Assembly: GCF_020447265.1 (NCBI RefSeq)
Contig: NZ_JAJADR010000001.1
Coordinates: 372,001 to 436,000 of the forward strand
Length of the DNA: 64,000 nucleotides
From: Hymenobacter lucidus
Lineage (GTDB): Bacteria > Bacteroidota > Bacteroidia > Cytophagales > Hymenobacteraceae
Direction: 5' to 3'
The notes beneath the pieces were generated by a model. That model ran no database searches. It was not told the DNA's origin and saw only the letters and a program-made list of their open reading frames with translations. This document shows positions 26,923 through 33,164 of this stretch, one piece after another. The position numbers and the translations under genes were made by a program. The stretch's first letter is position 1; every line of letters starts with the position of its first letter.

Positions 26923-27795
26923 CTATTCGCCGTGCAGCGCGGGTTGGGGCTTGGCACTGGTAAGCGTTGCCCCCGCGCTGGCCAGTACAATAAAGCTCAC
27001 GGCCAGCCATTGGGCCAGCGTGAGCTGCTCGTGCAGCAACAGCCAGCCCGACACGGCCGCCGCCACAGGTTCCAGGCTCATCAAAATGCTGAAGGTGCGA
27101 GTTGGCATCGTTTTCAGGGCCTGCATTTCCAGGGAGAAAGGCAGCACGCTGGAAAACAGTGCCAGCCCCGCGCCCAGCAGCACCAAGTGGGGCGTGAGGT
27201 GCAGCAGGCTGCCGCTGGCTACCCCAAATGGCAGTACCGGCAGCGCCGCAAACAGCATGCCCACGGCCACGGCTAGCGGCCCGGGCAGTACCGCCGCCGT
27301 GCGCTGCCCCAGCACAATATAAATAGCCCAGCAGGCTCCCGCAGCCAGGGCAAAGGCCATGCCCAGCAAGTCGATGCCCTGGCCGCTCCAGGGTGTAATT
27401 AGGGCAATGCCCGCCCCGGCCAGCCCTACCCAAACCACGTCGACCCAGCGCCGAGAGCCTGCCAGGGCCAGCACCAGGGGCCCCACGAATTCCAGCGTCA
27501 CGGCCAGGCCAAGAGGTATGCGGGCCAGGGCGCAGTAAAACAGGAAGTTCATAGCACCCAGGGCCAAGCCGTAGGGCACCACAGCCCGCCACTGCGCGGG
27601 CTGCAACTGCGCCAGCCGGGGGCGCACTACCAGTAGCAGCAGCAAGGCCGACAAGCCGATGCGGATACTCGTAGTACCCGCCGCTCCCAGCACTGGAAAC
27701 AACCCTTTGGCAATGGCCGCACCTCCCTGCACACTAATAATGGAGAGTATCACGGCCGGCACGGGCGGCAATAGAAATCGGGAGGGCTTTGCCAT
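26923..27795 (-). CDS. EamA/DMT-family exporter (RhtA-like)
   Basis: The 290-residue protein has ten predicted spans in two EamA repeats, with VQGGAAIAKGLFPVLGAAGTTSIRI near residue 24 and a second repeat beginning WVDVVWVGLAGAGIALITP near residue 125. It has the sequence style of RhtA, the threonine/homoserine exporter (FYCALARIPLGLAVTLEFVGPL is typical). A role in exporting amino acids or other metabolites is inferred. It is transcribed from a single promoter region downstream of the tRNA gene, and its stop is 111 bases before the DUF5996 start. Confidence 0.88.
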   Translation of the reverse strand: MAKPSRFLLPPVPAVILSIISVQGGAAIAKGLFPVLGAAGTTSIRIGLSALLLLLVVRPRLAQLQPAQWRAVVPYGLALGAMNFLFYCALARIPLGLAVTLEFVGPLVLALAGSRRWVDVVWVGLAGAGIALITPWSGQGIDLLGMAFALAAGACWAIYIVLGQRTAAVLPGPLAVAVGMLFAALPVLPFGVASGSLLHLTPHLVLLGAGLALFSSVLPFSLEMQALKTMPTRTFSILMSLEPVAAAVSGWLLLHEQLTLAQWLAVSFIVLASAGATLTSAKPQPALHGE

Positions 27796-28003
27796 TATAA
27801 AGAATAAATGAGGCTGTACAGAGTTAGCAGCCTGCTACAAGCCGGCATTCGGCTGCGTCCAGATATGAATATCCGGTAAAAGCACTTGGAAATGGCTGCC
27901 AGCTGATAAGTAGACCGTTGGAAAGTCTATTTGTGGCCACCTTGCGCAGGAGAACTGTTTGCCCGTTTGTAGCAACAGGTTGCCGCTGGATCGGCAACAA
28001 AGC

Positions 28004-28048
28004 AAAAGCCCGATAACAGACTGGCTTAAAGTCTATTACCGGGCTTCT
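28004..28048 (-). terminator. Terminator of the tRNA-Asn gene
   Basis: Read on the minus strand, AAGCCCGGTAATAGAC pairs with GTCTGTTATCGGGCTT and is followed by TTTGCTTT, directly after the CCA end of the tRNA. Confidence 0.85.
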
Positions 28049-28049
28049 A

Positions 28050-28126
28050 TGGCGCTCCCTCCTGGGCTCGAACCAGGGACCCTCTGATTAACAGTCAGAT
28101 GCTCTAACCGGCTGAGCTAAGGAAGC
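28050..28126 (-). tRNA. tRNA-Asn (GUU anticodon)
   Basis: The 77-base gene folds as a standard cloverleaf: acceptor GCTTCCT with AGGGAGC, D arm GCTC-AGCCGGTTA-GAGC, anticodon arm with loop CTGTTAAT giving GTT, and a T arm with GGTTCGA. CCA is encoded. Discriminator base is G. Confidence 0.95.
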
Positions 28127-28222
28127 GGTTATGGCGACGTTTATCTGTCGTTGCGGGTGCAATATTAGTGCATGGGTTCATTTCCTGCAAGCATTGCCCC
28201 GAAAATAATCGTAATAAATTCT

Positions 28223-28663
28223 CTAGTTTGTGATTGTCAGGGTATTGCCCGACAAGGAAGTGGCGTAACGGCGCAGGGGTAAGTTGGCCGGCCCGCCCTG
28301 AACCTGCCCCTGGAAGTTGAACTGCGACTTGCAGCAGGGGTCATAGATCTGCACAAAGGGCGTGAATTTGACCCGGGCACAGGTATCGGCGGAGTTGTAG
28401 GTGCATGTGCGCTCGAAAGCCAGGTAGGTGCTGGCGTTCTGGCGCACCACAATTAGGCCTCGCACGCCTCCGGCATGATATACGGCTCCGTTGTCGAAGC
28501 GCAGGGCACTGTTTTGCTGGTCGGTGAGGTAGAGCACCTCGTTGAAAGAGGTGAGCGGAATCTGGGGCTGGGCCTCGGAGCCGGCACCGCAACCGGTGAG
28601 AAGTAGTTGGGCAGAAAACGCCAGTGCGGCTACGGAAGCACGGAAATGGCCGGATGAGAACAT
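28223..28663 (-). CDS. Rieske-like lipoprotein with degenerate cluster ligands
   Basis: The 146-residue protein has a lipoprotein signal (LAFSAQLLLTGC, Cys25). The rest has the Rieske fold pattern: FERTCTY, a central insert, YDPCCKSQFNFQGQVQGGPA, then LPLRRYATSLSGNTLTI. In true Rieske proteins the two boxes are CTHxxC and CPCHG; here they read CTY-x6-C and DPCCK, so both His ligands and one ligand Cys are replaced. It is unlikely to bind a normal 2Fe-2S cluster, although the two disulfide cysteines may remain. It lies between tRNA-Asn and pheS with its own start 15 bases from the hairpin at 28714, and its role is unknown. Confidence 0.75.
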   Translation of the reverse strand: MFSSGHFRASVAALAFSAQLLLTGCGAGSEAQPQIPLTSFNEVLYLTDQQNSALRFDNGAVYHAGGVRGLIVVRQNASTYLAFERTCTYNSADTCARVKFTPFVQIYDPCCKSQFNFQGQVQGGPANLPLRRYATSLSGNTLTITN

Positions 28664-28713
28664 AAAGTCAGCTTATATAGATGGGAATGCCCTTGCCGGC
28701 AGCCTGAGCAAGC

Positions 28714-28760
28714 AACAGCCTTGGAACGTGGCCGCCAGTGCTTCCCGTTCCAAGGCTGTT
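28714..28760. terminator. Hairpin terminator after pheS
   Basis: AACAGCCTTGGAACG and CGTTCCAAGGCTGTT form a perfect 15-bp stem around a 17-base loop. It follows the pheS stop on the minus strand and lies before the Rieske-like gene; the T run is weak. Confidence 0.75.
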
Positions 28761-28794
28761 TCGGCTCGTGCTACAACGACTGCCGCGCCATTAC

Positions 28795-29838
28795 TTATTG
28801 TACGCCCTCAAACTGGCGCAAGAAGCGCAGGTCGTTTTCGGTGAACAGGCGCAAGTCCTTGATCTGGTACTTAAGCATGGTGATTCGCTCGATGCCCATA
28901 CCCCAGGCGTAGCCCGAGTACCGCTCCGCATCAATGCCGGACTGCTCCAGCACATTGGGGTCAACCATGCCGCAGCCTCCTATTTCGACCCAGCCGCTTT
29001 GCTTGCAGATATTGCAGCCCGCGCCCTTGCAGATCAGGCAGGTGATGTCAATTTCGGCGCTTGGCTCAGTGAAGGGGAAGAAGGAGGGCCGGAACCGGAT
29101 TTGAATATCCTGGCCGAACATTTCCTGCACGAAGTAATACACCGTCTGCTTCAGATCGGCAAAGCTCACGCCCTCGTCGATGAAAATGCCTTCGACTTGG
29201 TGAAACATCATGTGGGCACGGGCCGAAATGGCTTCGTTGCGGTATACGCGGCCGGGCATGATGCTGCGAATCGGGGGCTGCTGACTTTCCATTACGCGCA
29301 CCTGTACGGTGCTGGTGTGGGTGCGCAGCAGCGCGTCGTGGGTGGGGTCGGCTGGGTTGCGGGTTATGAAGAAAGTATCCTGCATATCCCGGGCCGGGTG
29401 GTTTTCGGGGAAGTTCAGGGCCGTAAAGTTGTGCCAGTCATCCTCGATTTCCGGCCCTTCGGCTACGTTGAAGCCGATGCGGGAGAAGATGCGCACCATT
29501 TCCTCGCGCACCAGGCTCAGCGGGTGGCGCGTGCCCAGGGCGTTGGGCACCACTGGCAGGGTGTAGTCGAAAGTAGGGTCGGCAGGCGAGTTTTGGGCGG
29601 CGGCTTCCTGCTCCTGCTGGCGCTGGGCAAACCGGTCGAGGGCCAGCTGCTTAAGCTGATTGAGCTCCTGACCCACGGCCCGGCGCTGCTCCTGCGGTAC
29701 GGTCTTGAGAAGGTCAAATAAATCGGCCAGCTGCCCCTTGCGCCCGGTGAAGGCAATGCGGAACTGCTCCAGCTGTTCGGGAGCGGAAAGGTCGTAAGCT
29801 TCGATTTCGGCGCGGAGGCGGTTGATTTGATCCTGCAT
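28795..29838 (-). CDS. pheS: Phenylalanine--tRNA ligase alpha subunit
   Basis: PheS is the catalytic subunit of phenylalanyl-tRNA synthetase and pairs with PheT. The 347-residue protein has an N-terminal coiled-coil (residues 1-80), the GPEIEDDWHNFTALNFPENHPARD block of motif 1 near residue 115, motif 2 (RSIMPGRVYRNEAISARAHMMFHQVEG) near residue 195, and motif 3 (GYAWGMGIERITMLKY) near residue 312. A Cys-rich CLICKGAGCNICKQSG insert at about 270 is typical of a zinc-binding subgroup. Start at 29838 gives the usual MQDQINRLRAEIEAY end. The promoter box lies only 7 bases upstream. pheT is not in the window. Confidence 0.96.
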   Translation of the reverse strand: MQDQINRLRAEIEAYDLSAPEQLEQFRIAFTGRKGQLADLFDLLKTVPQEQRRAVGQELNQLKQLALDRFAQRQQEQEAAAQNSPADPTFDYTLPVVPNALGTRHPLSLVREEMVRIFSRIGFNVAEGPEIEDDWHNFTALNFPENHPARDMQDTFFITRNPADPTHDALLRTHTSTVQVRVMESQQPPIRSIMPGRVYRNEAISARAHMMFHQVEGIFIDEGVSFADLKQTVYYFVQEMFGQDIQIRFRPSFFPFTEPSAEIDITCLICKGAGCNICKQSGWVEIGGCGMVDPNVLEQSGIDAERYSGYAWGMGIERITMLKYQIKDLRLFTENDLRFLRQFEGVQ

Positions 29839-29845
29839 AGTAGCG

Positions 29846-29853
29846 CAAAGGTA
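29846..29853 (-). promoter_or_regulatory. -7 promoter box TACCTTTG for pheS
   Basis: An exact TAnnTTTG match (CAAAGGTA on the plus strand) ends 7 bases before the ATG at 29838, so the transcript would begin at or very near the start codon. Confidence 0.65.
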
Positions 29854-30050
29854 CGTTTCCGCCGCATTTATTATACGTGAATCACCTACAGACGCGCTGG
29901 TGCCAACCGGCCGCCGCCAAAGTTGGCACGAATGCTGCAAAACACCTCTTATAAGCGGCACAGCAGGCTGAACGCGGGGCGCCACCCGTTCGAGTTATAT
30001 GCCGAAGGCTTCGCGCCTGGTCTATTTTTCACTTCGTCTTCCTGAATTGT

Positions 30051-30578
30051 ATGAACCGTTTCCTGTCTTCGGCTTTCTTCCTGTTTGCAATTAGTGCCGC
30101 TTCGGCCCAGGCCCAATCCCAGAACACCTCCATCGGCTCGGCTACCGACTGGTCGCAGCCCGAACTCGACCCTTGGACGATGGGCTCCCCGCTGGCGTCC
30201 GCCGAGAAAACGGCCGTTGTTACCGCCGAGCCCGATAGCTACAACACGGGCTGGAGCAGCGCCCCCGGCATTAGCCTGAGCCTGCACAACAAGCCCAGCA
30301 CCGACTGGTGGGGCCGCCCCATCAAGAAGAAGGCCCAGAACAACCTGACCACGGCCCCGGTGGCCCAGGCTGCCGTGCTGGATGAAGTGAGCGAGGACCC
30401 AATGATGCACTCCTCGGGCGTGATGATTGCCCCCGGGATAAATACTGCCCCGTACCGGGGCACCAGCACTGATTACTGGGGCCGCCCTGTGCGCAAAGCC
30501 AAGCGTGAGGATGCTAAAGTAGCTGCCAAAATCGCCAAGGCTTCCTCGGTAGCTACTACGGCTACTTCGGGCGAGTAA
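30051..30578 (+). CDS. Secreted protein with two APG/STD-GRP motif copies (family member 1)
   Basis: The 175-residue protein has a signal peptide (FLSSAFFLFAISAASAQAQ, cut near residue 20) and no known domain. It contains two copies of a motif that also occurs in the next two genes: APGI at 71-74 then, eight residues on, STDWWGRPI ending at 91; and APGI at 127-130 then STDYWGRPV ending at 147. Each is followed by a Lys/Arg-rich stretch (KKKAQ, RKAKR). The remainder is Ala/Thr/Ser-rich and probably disordered, with the tail low in complexity. The mature protein is likely periplasmic or surface-bound. The function is unknown. Confidence 0.72.
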   Translation: MNRFLSSAFFLFAISAASAQAQSQNTSIGSATDWSQPELDPWTMGSPLASAEKTAVVTAEPDSYNTGWSSAPGISLSLHNKPSTDWWGRPIKKKAQNNLTTAPVAQAAVLDEVSEDPMMHSSGVMIAPGINTAPYRGTSTDYWGRPVRKAKREDAKVAAKIAKASSVATTATSGE

Positions 30579-30652
30579 AATAGCTTCGCCGAAATACGGA
30601 GGGTACCGTATGAAGAACCAGAGAGTGTGTTTCACCTTACTTCTGGTTTCTC

Positions 30653-31000
30653 ATGCGGTACCCTCGACTTTTACTCTGGTTTTTGGGCCTGACACTGCTG
30701 TGGCCACTGGCAACGGCTCAGGCCCAGACCAAGCGCGCCAGCGGCTACCATAGGTCGGCGGCGCCGGCCCGCTCCCGGGCGGTGGCCCGCACTACAGCAT
30801 CGCGCCGCTACTCCGATGAGGACCGGCAACGGCTGGCCCCGGGCATGCGCATCAATATGCCCACGCCGCCCAGCACCGATTACATGGGTCGCCCGATTAA
30901 GAAAAAGGTAGCTAAGCCAGCTTCCACCAACTCTACCATGTCGGCGGCCAAAGAGGCGCCGGCCCCTGCTGCTCCGGCTGCAACCCGTAAGCGGCGGTGA
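30653..31000 (+). CDS. Secreted protein with one APG/STD-GRP motif copy (family member 2)
   Basis: The 115-residue protein begins MRYPRLLLWFLGLTLLWPLATAQAQ, a signal peptide. It then has a basic segment (many Arg and Ser), one copy of the shared motif (APGM at 62-65 then STDYMGRPI ending at 82) and a Lys-, Ala- and Pro-rich tail ending in RKRR. It follows family member 1 by 74 bases on the same strand and precedes member 3. The strongly basic character suggests binding to a negatively charged surface such as lipopolysaccharide, DNA or teichoic-like polymers, but this is inference. Confidence 0.7.
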   Translation: MRYPRLLLWFLGLTLLWPLATAQAQTKRASGYHRSAAPARSRAVARTTASRRYSDEDRQRLAPGMRINMPTPPSTDYMGRPIKKKVAKPASTNSTMSAAKEAPAPAAPAATRKRR

Positions 31001-31128
31001 GAAAAATATTGCATCTGGTCCAATTGTTAAGGCCAGAGTAGATATTTTTGTGTCTTCAGGCACAAATCCTGCTTTTTCAGCGTAGTAGGGGAAGACTTCC
31101 TTTTGCTACTCATACTTTTTTCCTCGCT

Positions 31129-31719
31129 ATGCTACGTCCCGTTTTTTCGTGCCTTTTGTTGGTTGCCGTGTTGAGCACCTCGAACGCACTAGCCCAGCAA
31201 AGCCGCTCAAAATCGGCTAAGAAGCCGGCCGCTGCGGCCCCGGCCGTTGAGCCACAACCCGAGCCCGTAGCCGCGCCGGCTGCTGAACCCGCCGCCACTG
31301 GTTTTGCTGCCCCGACCGCTGCTGCCGATGTTGCTCCGCAGTCCAACGGCTTTGCTATTGCGCCCGGCTTCACGGCGGCTCCATCGCACCGCGTCCGGAT
31401 GGACTACCGGGGCCGGCCCTTGGCTCCCTACGTTAAGCGCAACGTGAGCGTGAACACCAATACTGCTCCGGCCCCGATGGTGGAAGCTACGGCTCCCGCT
31501 CCCGCAGCGCCTGCCGTAACAACTACTGAAGTAGCGGCTCCCGTAGCAGCTCCGGCCAGCAAGTCGGCCTCGGCTTCGGCTTCCAAAAAGGTAAGCGCCG
31601 CGGGTGCTGCAGCAGCCACTGCTGCTCCAGCTCCGGCCGCCAAGAAAGCCACACCCGCCAAAAAGGCTCCGGCCAAGAAAGCCGACGACGGCTGGGGTTC
31701 TTCCGGCAGCGGCTGGTAG
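31129..31719 (+). CDS. Secreted protein with one APG/STD-GRP motif copy (family member 3), Ala/Pro/Lys-rich
   Basis: The 196-residue protein begins with a signal peptide (MLRPVFSCLLLVAVLSTSNALAQ). One copy of the family motif is at residues 78-98 (APGF, then RMDYRGRPL after eight residues). The flanks are Ala/Pro-rich low-complexity sequence and the C-terminal 40 residues are repeated Ala/Lys/Pro (KKATPAKKAPAKKA) ending in GWGSSGSGW. It looks like a histone-H1-like or mucin-like linker but carries a secretion signal. The ATG at 31129 is chosen for the signal; the upstream part of the frame lacks one. It is followed by a bidirectional terminator. Confidence 0.7.
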   Translation: MLRPVFSCLLLVAVLSTSNALAQQSRSKSAKKPAAAAPAVEPQPEPVAAPAAEPAATGFAAPTAAADVAPQSNGFAIAPGFTAAPSHRVRMDYRGRPLAPYVKRNVSVNTNTAPAPMVEATAPAPAAPAVTTTEVAAPVAAPASKSASASASKKVSAAGAAAATAAPAPAAKKATPAKKAPAKKADDGWGSSGSGW

Positions 31720-31749
31720 GCTTCCCGGGAACCCAACGGCTATAACTCC

Positions 31750-31790
31750 AAAACAAAGGCCCCTCCGAATTTCGGAGGGGCCTTTGTTTT
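31750..31790. terminator. Bidirectional terminator
   Basis: AAAACAAAGGCCCCTCCGAA and its exact reverse complement form a 20-bp palindrome with T runs on both strands, between the motif-protein genes and the convergent M16 peptidase. Confidence 0.95.
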
Positions 31791-31806
31791 GGACTGATGC
31801 TGCCAG

Positions 31807-33087
31807 CTATTCCGTGGCGGCAGCGGCTACGGTTTCCGAAGCAGCAACCTCGGGCTGAGCGCGGTAATAGAGTGTGCTGGCATTTTCGGGGCGCAAAATG
31901 TCCTGGGCCATAGCCAGTACACCTTCGGCCGTTACGGCCTGCACTTTGGTACTTTCCTGATTTACAAGGTTGGCGTCGCCCATGAGCTTGGAGTAGGCCA
32001 GACTCATGGCACGGTTCAGCAGCTCGATTTCCTCGAAGACGATGCTGGTTTCGGCCTGGTTTTTTACCTTTTCCAGCTCCTCAGCTGGTACCAGATCCTG
32101 CCGCAATTGGGCCACTACTGCTTCCACGGCCGCATCGGCGGCTTCCAGCGTAACGCCGGCATTGAGGCGGCCACTGATAACGAGCAGGCCGGGCTCCAAG
32201 GAGCCGGTGCAGGAAGCAGAAATGGAGTTGAACAGCGGCTGGTCCTTTACCAGGCCCTGGTACAGGCGCGACGACTTGCCCCGGCCCAGCACGTCGCTGA
32301 GCAGGTCGGCGGTGTGGTAGCCGGCCTCGGCACGGCCGGGCATGTGGTACACGCGGTAGTAGGCATTGGCCGGCACGTCGGCCGTTACGTCGAGGTGGCG
32401 GGCGGCGGTTTGGCGGGGCTCGGCGGGCAACTGCCGCTCGTAGGGGGTGCCACCCGGAATGGGCTCAAACCACTTTTCGGCCAAGCGGCGAGCATCGGCC
32501 ACCGTTACGGCCCCGGCTACTACCAGAATGGCGTTGGCGGGGGCGTAGTGCTTGGCAAAAAAGGCCCGCACGTCGTCCATTACGGCGTTTTCGATGTGGC
32601 TTACTTCCTTGCCGATGGTGGGCCACTGGTAGGGATGTGTCTGGTAGGCCAGGGGGCGCAGCTTCAGCCACACGTCGCCGTAGGGCTGGTTGAGGTAGTT
32701 CTGCTTGAACTCCTCGACTACTACTTTACGCTGCACTTCGAGGCCATTCTCGGAGAAAGCCAAGCCCAGCATCCGGTCCGATTCGAGCCAGAAGCCGGTT
32801 TCGATGTTAGCCGCTGGCAGCGTGAGATAGTAATTGGTGATGTCGGGGGAGGTAAAGGCATTGTTTTCGCCGCCCACGTACTGCAGCGGCTCGTCATAGC
32901 TCGGAATATTCACCGAGCCCGAGAACATGAGGTGTTCAAAGAGGTGGGCAAAGCCGGTGTGCTCCACGTCTTCGTCGCGCGAGCCCACGTTGTAAAGCAC
33001 GTTGAGCACGGCAATGGGCGTGGTATGGTCTTCGTGCACGATGCAGCGCAGACCGTTGGCAAGGGTAAATTCTTCGAAGTGAATCAT
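31807..33087 (-). CDS. M16-family zinc peptidase (pitrilysin type)
   Basis: The 426-residue protein is a single M16 half: the inverted zinc motif HLFEH at residues 48-52 (preceded by GFA) with the third ligand in VVVEEFKQNYLNQPYG near residue 125. The second, inactive-looking domain follows from about 200. No signal peptide is present at the ATG chosen (33087, MIHFEEFTLANGLRC), typical of the cytosolic/periplasmic-processing class; the family degrades short peptides or removes leader peptides. The upstream frame to 33321 runs antisense to the receptor gene. It is the next gene downstream of the SusC-like receptor, 78 bases apart, both on the minus strand, and probably co-transcribed. Confidence 0.9.
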   Translation of the reverse strand: MIHFEEFTLANGLRCIVHEDHTTPIAVLNVLYNVGSRDEDVEHTGFAHLFEHLMFSGSVNIPSYDEPLQYVGGENNAFTSPDITNYYLTLPAANIETGFWLESDRMLGLAFSENGLEVQRKVVVEEFKQNYLNQPYGDVWLKLRPLAYQTHPYQWPTIGKEVSHIENAVMDDVRAFFAKHYAPANAILVVAGAVTVADARRLAEKWFEPIPGGTPYERQLPAEPRQTAARHLDVTADVPANAYYRVYHMPGRAEAGYHTADLLSDVLGRGKSSRLYQGLVKDQPLFNSISASCTGSLEPGLLVISGRLNAGVTLEAADAAVEAVVAQLRQDLVPAEELEKVKNQAETSIVFEEIELLNRAMSLAYSKLMGDANLVNQESTKVQAVTAEGVLAMAQDILRPENASTLYYRAQPEVAASETVAAAATE

Positions 33088-33164
33088 AGGGCAAGATAGT
33101 AGGAAGCCGGAAGAGTAGTAACTCTCAACCGGCGGCGCAGGTTCGGGGTTGAGACCGGCCGGGG

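Noticed and set aside
32107..33099. Plus-strand frame of 330 codons opposite the M16 peptidase
   Set aside because: Shadow of a gene with clear catalytic motifs; product composition is typical of an antisense frame (Gly/Val/His-rich).
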